Below are positions 1-6,886 of a stretch of DNA of 13,202 nucleotides, piece after piece; the first letter of the stretch is position 1, and each line of letters opens with the position of its first letter. A program made the translations under genes and the position numbers. The DNA is from a bacterium (GTDB lineage Bacteria > Patescibacteriota > Saccharimonadia > UBA4664), in contig DAIDKY010000022.1 of assembly GCA_027449805.1 (NCBI GenBank), forward strand, positions 1 through 13,202, written 5' to 3'. The notes under the pieces are model-generated. The model saw nothing but the letters and a program-made list of their open reading frames with translations, was not told where the DNA came from and searched no databases.

Positions 1-986
1 GCTGATGTAAAGATAAGCGGGGCCCACCAGACGAATTGAAAGTCGCGTTGGAGCTTGCGCGCCAAACGATCCTGGGTTGATTCATTCTTTTCCACAGCAT
101 CCCACTTATTGACAATAATGATTAAGCCCTTGCCGGCTTCATCAACCATGCCCGCCACGTGGTGATCGCCGGCGACTGACGGCTCGGTTCCATCGAGTAA
201 AAGCAGACTTACGTCTGACTCCTGGATCGCAGCTAGCGTACGCAAGGCGCTATATTTCTCAACGCCCTGTTCGATTTTGCCGCGGCGGCGCAACCCGGCG
301 GTATCGAGAAGCTGAATAGTTTCGCCATGATACTTAAGATCGGCACGACTGACGTCGCGGGTCGTTCCCGGTACGTTCGAAACAACTGCCTGTTGCTTGC
401 CGACAAGCGCATTGAGGAGGCTTGATTTGCCAACGTTAGGACGGCCAAGCAGTGCCAGTTTGATCGGCTCATCGATGTCTTTGATGGCAATCGATTTAAT
501 GTTGTTGGTTATGGCATCGAGCAGGTCGCCGGTTCCACGACCATGAATGGCCGAGACGCCGATAATATCCGTAATACCTAGAGCCGCAAAGTGAGAGGTG
601 TCGAGGTTATTGGCGGTATCTACCTTGCCCAAGGCCAATATTACCGGATGGCCGCTTTTTAGGGCGAGACGGGCGGCCTCGAGGTCCTCTTGTGTGACCA
701 TGGTTGCAGCATCGACGACAACTACGATGAGGCTGGCGATGTCGGCCACAGCCCGCACTTGATCCTGCGCCTGCATTTCGATCTCGCCTTCGGCGCGCGA
801 CAGGCCCGCCGTGTCGACGAGAGTAAACGACTTACCATTCCACTCTACATTGCCGTAGTTGGCGTCTCGAGTGGTTCCGGCTTTACCGTGCACAATGGCC
901 TGACGCCGTCCGGTGAGGCGATTAAATATGCTTGATTTTCCGACGTTAGGGCGCCCAATAATGGCGACCAGGGGGCTTACTGCCAT
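1..986 (-). CDS. der: GTPase Der (EngA), C-terminal part cut off by window edge
   Basis: Der is an essential GTPase with two tandem G domains that helps assemble the 50S ribosomal subunit in the cytoplasm. Translating the minus strand from ATG at 986 gives about 328 residues with no stop before the window edge. The usual length is 430-490, so the C-terminal KH-like domain is missing here. The first G domain has GRPNVGKS (about 11-18) and DTAG (58-61). The second has GRPNVGKS (181-188), DTAG (228-231) and NKWD (293-296). The G4 motif of the first domain reads GKVD (120-123) instead of the canonical NKxD, which is unusual because the Asn contacts the guanine base. The start overlaps the end of the upstream carboxypeptidase gene by 10 bases, so it is probably translationally coupled and the last visible gene of the scpA operon. 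Identification is very secure. Confidence 0.95.
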   Translation of the reverse strand, partial: MAVSPLVAIIGRPNVGKSSIFNRLTGRRQAIVHGKAGTTRDANYGNVEWNGKSFTLVDTAGLSRAEGEIEMQAQDQVRAVADIASLIVVVVDAATMVTQEDLEAARLALKSGHPVILALGKVDTANNLDTSHFAALGITDIIGVSAIHGRGTGDLLDAITNNIKSIAIKDIDEPIKLALLGRPNVGKSSLLNALVGKQQAVVSNVPGTTRDVSRADLKYHGETIQLLDTAGLRRRGKIEQGVEKYSALRTLAAIQESDVSLLLLDGTEPSVAGDHHVAGMVDEAGKGLIIIVNKWDAVEKNESTQDRLARKLQRDFQFVWWAPLIFTS

Positions 987-1879
987 TGCCAGGCTCCTTG
1001 AATCCAGTTCAGTAGTCGCATCGTATCGCCAAAGCGATCGTTGCTGTGGAGCACCACGGTGATGACGTCGTGCCCGTTCACGTGCGCCAAACCAACGAAA
1101 CATTGGCCGGCGGCATCCGTATACCCTGTTTTTATACCATAAAATTGCCCTGACGCCAAGAGGTCGTCACTTGTAACAAGATTATAGTTTTTCCCTGAGG
1201 CGTCGGTTATCGTTGCCGAGGTCATCCGCACGTCCGCTGCGATAGTCGGGTTGGTCAATGCAAGTTTAGCAATCTTGGATAGGGCAACGGCGCTGGCGTA
1301 GTTATTGGTATCGGTGAGACCCTCGACCGAACTAAAGTGGGCGTCGGCAATCCCCCATTGGGCCAGCTTGGCGTTCATCTTGGCGGTAAATGCTTTGAGG
1401 CTACCGGCATCATAGATGGCCAGGGCATCAGCAGCATCGTTATCGGAAGGAATAAGCGATGCCTTAACTAGATCTCCGACGGTCAAGACTTGGCCAGCGG
1501 TAAGCCCCATCGTCTCATCGCTCGGATCGTAGGCAGGCAGTTGGCCGACTGTGACCTTGTCGCTTGTCTTGTGATCATCCAGTACTACAATCATCGTCGT
1601 AAGCTTGGTAATGCTTGCAATAGGCCGTCTCATCGTCTCGTTATGGGCGTATAACGGTGTCATGGTAGTCGCATCGACAGCGTAAACGCTCGTAGACTGG
1701 GGTTCTAAATCGGCCGGCGCGGCACTCGTTTGCGTCGGTATAGGTACGACTTTGTAGTTTAACTTCGCAGCGTCGACGACGCTATGATGGCTAGCGTAGT
1801 AGTTGCGTCCGGCGTCGAGAGAATATGGCAGGACAAGACCGCTAACTACTAGTATCACGATCGCAATTAACTTATGCAT
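977..1879 (-). CDS. Serine-type D-Ala-D-Ala carboxypeptidase (PBP5/DacA-like, short form)
   Basis: This 300-residue protein belongs to the peptidase S11 / low-molecular-mass penicillin-binding family, which removes the terminal D-Ala from peptidoglycan stem peptides outside the membrane. All three active-site motifs are present: SITK (S89, K92), SDN (145-147) and KTG (250-252). Residues 2-20 form a hydrophobic signal or anchor. The protein is shorter than classical DacA (about 380-400) because the C-terminal beta domain and amphipathic anchor are absent, so it probably stays attached by its N-terminus. The chosen ATG at 1879 puts the signal segment at the N-terminus and overlaps the rluB-like stop by 8 bases; an in-frame extension to 1948 only adds non-signal sequence inside the upstream gene. 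It could act as an endopeptidase, since S11 members vary. It lies within the scpA-der operon. Confidence 0.92.
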   Translation of the reverse strand: MHKLIAIVILVVSGLVLPYSLDAGRNYYASHHSVVDAAKLNYKVVPIPTQTSAAPADLEPQSTSVYAVDATTMTPLYAHNETMRRPIASITKLTTMIVVLDDHKTSDKVTVGQLPAYDPSDETMGLTAGQVLTVGDLVKASLIPSDNDAADALAIYDAGSLKAFTAKMNAKLAQWGIADAHFSSVEGLTDTNNYASAVALSKIAKLALTNPTIAADVRMTSATITDASGKNYNLVTSDDLLASGQFYGIKTGYTDAAGQCFVGLAHVNGHDVITVVLHSNDRFGDTMRLLNWIQGAWQWQ

Positions 1880-2525
1880 GGCGCCATTCCCCCGGCTTGA
1901 GGCCGTCGAGGTCGTGCTCACCGAAATTGGTGCGGTGCAACCCGACAACCCGATAGCCCAGTGCCTCGAAACTACGTCGAATCTGCCTATTACGGCCTTC
2001 GCTCATTGTCACGACTACATCAGTGCCCCGCATATTAGAAAGTGTGAGCCGGCTCGCTCCGTCGTCGAGGGTAACTCCCGCCTCGAGGTGCTTAATATCA
2101 GCGGCTTTAAGCGGTTGATCAAGCCGGACTTCGTAGCGCTTTGTTTTCATATACTTTGGATGGGTCTGACGGTGAGCATAGTCGCCGTCGTCGGTTAACA
2201 CCAGGAGGCCGCTTGAGTCACGATCGAGTCGGCCTACGCTGCGCAACCGTTCAAACTCTGGCGGCAGATGGTCATAAATAGTGTCAGCCTGGCCTTGGTG
2301 TTTGCGGCTGACGATAAGCCCGATCGGCTTGTTGTAGATGATGTAGGTATACGATTCAGGCAACTTGAGAAGTATATCGTCGAGGAAGACCTGGTCGGTA
2401 TCACTTACCTCTTGTCCAAGTTCGCCGCGAAAGTTCGAGACACGTACCCGACCTGCCGTAATCGCATCGTCGGCTGCTCGGCGCGATAACCCCGTAGCAC
2501 TAGCAATATATCGATTAAGACGCAT
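1872..2525 (-). CDS. Pseudouridine synthase, RluB/RsuA family (S4 domain)
   Basis: The 217-residue protein isomerises a uridine in rRNA to pseudouridine. The N-terminal S4 RNA-binding domain is at about residues 1-50 (MRLNRYIASATGLSRR start, with the AITAGRVRV turn). The catalytic block GRLDRDSSGLL (98-108) has the nucleophile Asp101, followed by the family's GRNRQIRR segment near the C-terminus. RsuA, RluB, RluE and RluF share this layout; placement in an scpA-scpB operon matches the common bacterial scpB-rluB arrangement, so RluB (23S rRNA, helix 89-90 region) is likelier than RsuA, but this is inference. The ATG at 2525 was chosen because it begins directly at the S4 domain and overlaps the scpB stop by 11 bases; the longer ORF from 2558 adds 11 unconserved residues. 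Confidence 0.9.
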   Translation of the reverse strand: MRLNRYIASATGLSRRAADDAITAGRVRVSNFRGELGQEVSDTDQVFLDDILLKLPESYTYIIYNKPIGLIVSRKHQGQADTIYDHLPPEFERLRSVGRLDRDSSGLLVLTDDGDYAHRQTHPKYMKTKRYEVRLDQPLKAADIKHLEAGVTLDDGASRLTLSNMRGTDVVVTMSEGRNRQIRRSFEALGYRVVGLHRTNFGEHDLDGLKPGEWRHA

Positions 2526-3030
2526 CGGCAACCTCTTCAAGCGGCGGCAGCTGTTCAAGGTGATCTAGGCCAAATAAATCAAGGAATTGAGGCGTAACCG
2601 AATATAAGGGCGGACGTCCTGGTTCTTTAGCCTTGCCGCTGATGTTAATTAATTCACGGGAGAGCAGACCGCGAATAGTGATTTCGGAGCCGACGCCTCG
2701 AATAGCTTCAATCCCGGTACGACTGATCGGTCCTCGATAAGCGATAATCGAGAGGGTTTCCAGGGCCGGTTTAGTCAGCTCGGCTTTGGCTTGATCTTCG
2801 AGCAGCCGACGTACCGCCTCCGCCGCTTCCGGGGTACTAACTAGACGATAGCCGTCATCGTGATGACTTAGGTTGATCCCCCGCCGTGCTAAATCCGCTT
2901 CCAAGTGGTTCAGGGCTGCTTTTACCGCAAGACTATCTTGCTGAGTTATCGACGCTAAACGCTCAAGGCTAAGCGGGCCTGCGGCAACGAACAGAACGGC
3001 TTCGATTTGGGCCGCGAGGTTTACATTCAT
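2515..3030 (-). CDS. scpB: Segregation and condensation protein B
   Basis: ScpB is the winged-helix partner of ScpA in the SMC-ScpA-ScpB condensin complex that organises and separates the bacterial chromosome. The 171-residue product has a first winged helix beginning AAQIEAVLFVAAGPLS and a second with the family signature ALETLSIIAYRGPISRTGIE (about 92-111). These are followed by IRGV, a GRPPLYSVT block and the FGL..LEQLPPL ending. The ATG at 3030 overlaps the scpA stop in an ATGA junction, so the two subunits are very likely co-translated in proportion. No smc gene is visible in this window. Confidence 0.95.
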   Translation of the reverse strand: MNVNLAAQIEAVLFVAAGPLSLERLASITQQDSLAVKAALNHLEADLARRGINLSHHDDGYRLVSTPEAAEAVRRLLEDQAKAELTKPALETLSIIAYRGPISRTGIEAIRGVGSEITIRGLLSRELINISGKAKEPGRPPLYSVTPQFLDLFGLDHLEQLPPLEEVADAS

Positions 3031-3719
3031 ACTGCTACCAGCGTCATGTTGCCGAGGTGGTCAGACTGGCTCACGCGCACGGAATCATTACGCACCAACT
3101 CCAATACAGCTAGAAACGTTACGATTATCTCGAGGCGGTCGCGACAGGCACCGATGATTCTTGCTAAGTCGATTTTTTCGTTTTGGGCTTGTTTAAGCAA
3201 CCGTTCGGCAATCTCTGCTTGATTGTAATGATGATTGCGTAGTGTCATTGTTGGAGCCGGTTTAGTTCGCTGCAGAGCAACCTGAAACAGCGCTCCTAGT
3301 TCAACGAGATCGATCTCCGGCCGAGGAAGGTCGATGCCGCTCAGTTTTGGGACCGAAGTTCGGGTATATGAACGCTGACCGCTCGCCAAGCGGTTTCGCA
3401 GATGTTGGGCGGCGTTCTGAAGCCGTCGATATTCGGCCAGTTCCTGGTTGAGTAAGCGGAGCTCAGCCATAGGGACTTCGTCGGATTCAATATCGGGCAA
3501 GAGAGCGTGACTCTTAATGTAGACGAGCCTGGCACCGAGCTCGAGAAACTGTGCCAGATCCTCACGGCCTAGATCGCTCATACTATTTACCCGGTCAAGG
3601 TACTGTCGAGTAATTGTCCCCACGGCAATAGCCGTCACCTCGAGCTTGCCGTTTTCGACGAGTTCGAGCAAGAGCCCCAGCGGGCCTTCAAAATTGGGTA
3701 CGGTTACAGTAGGTGTCAC
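3027..3719 (-). CDS. scpA: Segregation and condensation protein A (kleisin)
   Basis: ScpA is the kleisin subunit bridging the two SMC heads. The N-terminal signature appears as FEGPLGLLLELVENGKLEV. It differs from the common FEGPLDLLL at one position (Asp to Gly). The rest is helical, with a C-terminal winged-helix segment containing AEIAERLLKQAQNEKIDL and ending TLVAV. The track-like longest reading starts at TTG 3740, but a GTG at 3719 has a better ribosome binding site (AGAGAGG five bases upstream) and starts just before the conserved VPNFEGPL. I therefore chose 3719; TTG 3740 would add seven residues. It overlaps scpB by 4 bases and follows the small membrane-protein gene by less than 50 bases, so the operon may begin there. 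Confidence 0.93.
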   Translation of the reverse strand: MTPTVTVPNFEGPLGLLLELVENGKLEVTAIAVGTITRQYLDRVNSMSDLGREDLAQFLELGARLVYIKSHALLPDIESDEVPMAELRLLNQELAEYRRLQNAAQHLRNRLASGQRSYTRTSVPKLSGIDLPRPEIDLVELGALFQVALQRTKPAPTMTLRNHHYNQAEIAERLLKQAQNEKIDLARIIGACRDRLEIIVTFLAVLELVRNDSVRVSQSDHLGNMTLVAV

Positions 3720-3766
3720 CTCGGCCTCTCTTTGCCCCAATTGTAGCAGAGGCGATGAGGCTTACG

Positions 3767-4003
3767 CTACAGGCTCGAGGCGGTCTGGAGCAACTGCAAC
3801 CCTAGTACTATCGCTAGGATTAAAACCAATGTCACCAGCGCAACCATTACCAGAGTCACAATAGCGGTGCGTTTAGCGCGAGCATCAAGCTCAGCTGCAT
3901 CGTACTGCTCCTGGTAATCGTTACTGTCCTCGATCAAGTCATCGCGATAAGGCGTTCCCTGCGCGTAGGGCATCACCTCGTAAAAGTCGTCGTTCTTCTT
4001 CAT
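3767..4003 (-). CDS. Small single-span membrane protein of unknown function
   Basis: This 78-residue product has an acidic, tyrosine-rich N-terminal half (MKKNDDFYEVMPYAQG and following) and a short basic stretch (RAKR). One strongly hydrophobic segment of about 25 residues follows (TAIVTLVMVALVTLVLILAI), near the C-terminus. The topology suggests the acidic half faces the cytoplasm. I do not recognise the family. The start at 4003 is supported by GGGAG eight bases upstream; an in-frame start at 4018 has no such site. It precedes scpA on the same strand and could be the first gene of the scpA-der operon, but nothing in the sequence links it functionally to segregation. Confidence 0.7.
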   Translation of the reverse strand: MKKNDDFYEVMPYAQGTPYRDDLIEDSNDYQEQYDAAELDARAKRTAIVTLVMVALVTLVLILAIVLGLQLLQTASSL

Positions 4004-4097
4004 AACACCATCTCCCACTACCTAATAATTATGATAGCGGTCGTGATAACGATAAGGCTTCGGAGGATCTGCCTAAACTGGAGACAGAATTAACCGA

Positions 4098-4469
4098 TTA
4101 GTTGGTGGCGAGCTCTTGTTTAACGGCGTTTACGACGTCTTCCAGGGTAACCTGAGACTTGATGAGGTATTTGTTTACTCCGAGGTTCTCGCCGCGCAGA
4201 CGGTCGCTGTCTTGGCTCAGGGCGGTCATCATAATAACCTTGGTGTCTTTAGTTTCTGGGGTAGAGCGCAGGATGTCGAGTACGTCGAAACCAGAGATCT
4301 TCGGCATCATTACGTCGAGGACAATCAAATCGGGCCGTTCACGCACGGCCGTTGCTAGTGCCTCCTCACCGTCGTTGGCGGTGATCACATCATATGACTC
4401 GGCCATAAATCGAGCCGAGTAGATCTCTTGCAGGTTGGTATCGTCTTCGACGAGTAGAATCTTTGCCAT
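4098..4469 (-). CDS. Receiver-only response regulator (CheY-like)
   Basis: The 123-residue protein is a single REC domain with no output domain. It has the acidic pair E8-D9, phospho-acceptor D52 in LIVLDVMMP, the switch Thr82 in MMTA and Lys104 in YLIK. It presumably accepts phosphate from the histidine kinase encoded just upstream (gap 69 bases) and acts by protein-protein contact, as in CheY- or PilG-type regulators; its target is unknown. No Shine-Dalgarno site precedes the ATG. A promoter-like pair lies 10-40 bases upstream, so the message may also start independently of the kinase and be nearly leaderless. A similar receiver occurs at 10153-10530. Confidence 0.93.
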   Translation of the reverse strand: MAKILLVEDDTNLQEIYSARFMAESYDVITANDGEEALATAVRERPDLIVLDVMMPKISGFDVLDILRSTPETKDTKVIMMTALSQDSDRLRGENLGVNKYLIKSQVTLEDVVNAVKQELATN

Positions 4470-4479
4470 GAATGGTTGT

Positions 4480-4509
4480 ACTATACCTGTTTTTGGTTAT
4501 GGTTTACAA
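4480..4509 (-). promoter_or_regulatory. Predicted promoter of the first response regulator
   Basis: On the minus strand a -35-like TTGTAA (4504-4509) and a -10-like TATAGT (4480-4485) are separated by 18 bases. The -10 ends 10 bases before the ATG, so transcription would begin close to the start codon and give a leaderless or nearly leaderless mRNA. This fits the lack of a ribosome binding site. Confidence 0.5.
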
Positions 4510-4538
4510 GTCCTTTGGAGGATATCAGTCATAGGGGG

Positions 4539-6458
4539 CTATTTCTTAGGCGGATGCGCCGCCAAGGCCGCAGCTACGGTTGCGGCGGCGTTCTTGGTTA
4601 ATTTAGGGTTAGATACGGCCATTGCGCTTGGCGCGGGGGCGGGTGCTGCCGGCGCCGCCACGGAGCCGGTCACGGGCTCGGCGTTGAGGGCCGCAGCCGC
4701 CGACTCGGCCTGGAGGGCGGCTACCTGTGTGGCATTAAGCCGTGGCAATGCAAACGAGAAGGTTGAACCTTTATTAATCTCCGAGTCGACCCAAATACGG
4801 CCGCCAAAGAGTTCAATGACAGTTCTACAGAGGTAGAGTCCAAGGCCGGTTCCGCCGATCGTACGCGTGGCCGAGCTATCGATTCGGTAAAACTTTTGGA
4901 AGAGGTGGTCCGCGTCCTCCTTAGCGATACCTAGACCCGTGTCGGCGACGGCTACAGTCGCCTCCTTGTTATTGCCTCCAAGCGTTACGGTAATTCCGCC
5001 GTTAGCTGTAAACTTAATGGCGTTATCGATAAGGTTCATTACTACTTCGCGGAGTCGTTCAGGGTTGGCCTTAACGTAGAAGATTGGCGCTATAGCCTTA
5101 GTATCACCATGAGAGCTTGCCTGGAAGACAAGACTGAGGGACTTTTTCTGCGCGGTAAATTGCATATCATCAACAGCGCTCTTGACTAATGATGTTAGGT
5201 CGACCGCCTCGTTTCTGCCCTGTAACTTGCCCTCCTCGGCCTTAGTGACGTTAAGGAGGTCGCGAAAGAGTTCGCCGAGGTGTTGGACGGCATCGTGCGC
5301 CTTGATAAGGTAGCCCTTGGCACGGTCATCAATCATTGCGACGTTGGGGTTTAGGGCTAATGAGAGATAGCCCTCGATAGCCGCTACCGGCGTGCGCATC
5401 TCGTGCGAGGCGGTCGAGACAAATTCATCTTTCTGACGTTCTACGTCTTTTTCATCGGAAATGTCGCGGAATAGGGCAATGGCGCCGGTCACGGCCTTTT
5501 TGTTGTCGTAGATCGGAGAAACGGACAGGTTAATAAGTAGTTTGCGTCCGCCTTGTGTGGTGATACTCAGGTCGCGCGTGACGATCGGAGTGTGCTCGGT
5601 CTGCGAGCGCGCAATCGGATCCGTCTGCGGTGTTAGTTCGGCATCATCGACGCCGTTTTTAAGCTTTAAGACAAGACGGTAGTCGATCCCTTGCGCTGAC
5701 TTTTCATCCCAGCCCGTTGTGGTCTGCGCGGCCTTGTTAAAGAGTTGAATCTTACCTTCGGTGTCGACCACGACGACACCCTCATTAATCGATCCCATGA
5801 GCGCCTGTGCCTTGAGTGACTCCTCCGACAACTTCCCCGACAATTTTTCAACCTTGATGTTTTGGGCGCCAGCGTTGCGATTCCGGCTATGGACCCACTC
5901 AGCAAGACCGGCCGCGATCGCGGTTAGCGCCAACTGAATCAGGTGGTCGTGGGCGTAGTGGGCGTTAAAGCCGGTCAGTCCGAGGTTGACGAGATAAAAT
6001 ACGGCCGTAGCAGACAAAACAACGATCGTAGCGGTACCGCTAAAGAGTCCCGCAGCGACAATCGCCAGCAACCATAGTGCGTAATACGGTGAATCAAGTC
6101 CCCCGGTCTGCGCGATGATAAGGAGTATATTCAGTGCCGTGATCACTGACAGAATCAACGTTGATATAGCTAGCCGCTTGGCTCCGAGCACCTGATGTAT
6201 CGTCGCGTAATATATCACTGCCCCAACACCGAGGATAGCGGTTGAGTAACTGATCGAGAGGCCGATCATCACACCGGGGCTGAGGCTGTATACGATCAGC
6301 ATGATTAAGCTGACGACCAAACCGATCGCCGCTTCTACTCGCGACAGGACTACATAACTTCGTTGTTGCTGATTCAATTCTCCACCAAGGTACTTATGCT
6401 TCATTATGGGCGTCACAGGCAGAAATGTCCAGATAAAACAGCCCTCGCTTCTAGACAA
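4539..6458 (-). CDS. Membrane sensor histidine kinase with PAS domain
   Basis: The 639-residue protein has a multi-span N-terminal membrane domain (about residues 34-190, roughly six hydrophobic segments) and a PAS domain (about 215-335, beginning ALMGSINEGVVVVDTEGKI). A HisKA segment carries phospho-acceptor His352 (STASHEMRTP), and the HATPase domain has the N box (MNLIDNAIKF, 474-483), DTGLG (506-510) and GGTGLGLYL. It phosphorylates itself and then, presumably, the receiver encoded downstream. The ligand is unknown. After the kinase core there is an odd Ala/Pro-rich tail of about 65 residues. The start is uncertain: TTG at 6458 has AGGGG a few bases upstream, whereas ATG at 6404 (MKHKYLGG) has no clear site. 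It is transcribed away from the tRNA-Glu gene. Confidence 0.92.
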   Translation of the reverse strand: MSRSEGCFIWTFLPVTPIMKHKYLGGELNQQQRSYVVLSRVEAAIGLVVSLIMLIVYSLSPGVMIGLSISYSTAILGVGAVIYYATIHQVLGAKRLAISTLILSVITALNILLIIAQTGGLDSPYYALWLLAIVAAGLFSGTATIVVLSATAVFYLVNLGLTGFNAHYAHDHLIQLALTAIAAGLAEWVHSRNRNAGAQNIKVEKLSGKLSEESLKAQALMGSINEGVVVVDTEGKIQLFNKAAQTTTGWDEKSAQGIDYRLVLKLKNGVDDAELTPQTDPIARSQTEHTPIVTRDLSITTQGGRKLLINLSVSPIYDNKKAVTGAIALFRDISDEKDVERQKDEFVSTASHEMRTPVAAIEGYLSLALNPNVAMIDDRAKGYLIKAHDAVQHLGELFRDLLNVTKAEEGKLQGRNEAVDLTSLVKSAVDDMQFTAQKKSLSLVFQASSHGDTKAIAPIFYVKANPERLREVVMNLIDNAIKFTANGGITVTLGGNNKEATVAVADTGLGIAKEDADHLFQKFYRIDSSATRTIGGTGLGLYLCRTVIELFGGRIWVDSEINKGSTFSFALPRLNATQVAALQAESAAAALNAEPVTGSVAAPAAPAPAPSAMAVSNPKLTKNAAATVAAALAAHPPKK

Positions 6459-6501
6459 TTATCCCCTGCCCTGGTAATCTAACGTGGTTAATAACAAACA
6501 T

Positions 6502-6576
6502 GGTCCCATCGTCTAGCGGTTAGGACGCTGGATTCTCATTCCAGTAACCGGGGTTCGATTCCCCGTGGGACTACCA
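6502..6576 (+). tRNA. tRNA-Glu, anticodon CUC
   Basis: A full cloverleaf can be drawn. The acceptor stem is GGTCCCA with TGGGACT (one G-U), the D arm carries GGTT, and the anticodon stem CTGGA/TCCAG encloses loop TTCTCAT (anticodon CTC). The T arm is CGGGG TTCGATT CCCCG, and CCA is encoded. It reads Glu GAG codons. Its 3' end (last 15 bases) recurs at 6709-6723, marking the gene as an integration target. Confidence 0.96.
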
Positions 6577-6611
6577 AGAAAAGCACCTCACGCAAGTGGG
6601 GTGTTTTTCTT
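6577..6611 (+). terminator. tRNA-Glu terminator (GNRA-capped hairpin, bidirectional)
   Basis: CACCTCAC (6584-6591) pairs with GTGGGGTG (6596-6603), with one G-U, around a GCAA tetraloop, followed by TTTTTCTT. The A-rich stretch AAGAAAA on the other side makes it usable from both directions. It starts directly after the encoded CCA. Confidence 0.85.
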
Positions 6612-6723
6612 GGTGCTGACGAAGGCAGCCGAATCCCGAGGGGTTCGATAGCGAGGAGCTCACGCAGGTGCTCGCACCGAGTAAGCGACAAAGATATACA
6701 GAGTATGGCCCGTGGGACTACCA
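6577..6723 (+). repeat. 147-bp unit ending in a copy of the tRNA-Glu 3' end
   Basis: The last 15 bases of the tRNA (CCCGTGGGACTACCA, 6562-6576) are repeated exactly at 6709-6723. The 147 bases from 6577 to 6723 are thus bounded like a small integrated piece at a tRNA 3' end. Inside are the tRNA terminator and about 95 bases without a credible gene, including GGGGTTCGAT (resembling a T-loop). It may be a remnant of an older tRNA integration. The minus-strand reading frame over it is a product of the tRNA sequence and is not called. Confidence 0.6.
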
Positions 6724-6753
6724 GCATTTATTTGGCTCTCAGGAGCCTTTTTT
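6718..6753 (+). repeat. Left copy of 36-bp direct repeat (attL-like)
   Basis: It contains the tRNA end CTACCA followed by a spacer and a terminator hairpin GGCTC-TCAG-GAGCC (6734-6747) with TTTTTT (6748-6753). It is identical over 36 bases to 8233-8268. Similarity continues a little further (GTACACCA here against AGTACAACCA there). Because it joins the tRNA 3' end to a terminator, it probably represents the ancestral sequence downstream of the tRNA. Confidence 0.9.
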
Positions 6754-6759
6754 GTACAC

Positions 6760-6773
6760 CACAAACATTTGTG
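6760..6773. promoter_or_regulatory. Inverted repeat upstream of the element promoter
   Basis: CACAAA-CA-TTTGTG is a perfect 6-bp dyad 14 bases upstream of the -35 box at 6788. It could be an operator for a regulator, possibly the element's own protein. No direct evidence. Confidence 0.35.
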
Positions 6774-6787
6774 ATATACGAAAGACA

Positions 6788-6816
6788 TTGACAATTAAGC
6801 ATAAGTATGCTAAAGT
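6788..6816 (+). promoter_or_regulatory. Strong sigma70-type promoter of the element gene
   Basis: A consensus TTGACA (6788-6793) is followed after 17 bases by TAAAGT (6811-6816). This would give a leader of about 63 bases before the ATG at 6887, containing a small CCC/GGG hairpin and GGGAG 12 bases before the start. Confidence 0.7.
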
Positions 6817-6886
6817 ACACAAACCCACAAGAGGGTCGTCATCTCATCCGAGAACTAGACCCCAGAGCAAGGGAGTACCTATCAAC

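Noticed and set aside
6613..6650. CTGACGA...GAA near 6615 as a second hammerhead core
   Set aside because: The intervening sequence cannot form a proper stem II, position 15.1 is T without a matching 16.1, and no stem I partner is found.
6536..6727. Minus-strand reading frame across the tRNA and its downstream repeat
   Set aside because: It reads through the tRNA, gives a VPRGIEPR-type product typical of antisense tRNA translation, and has no ribosome site.
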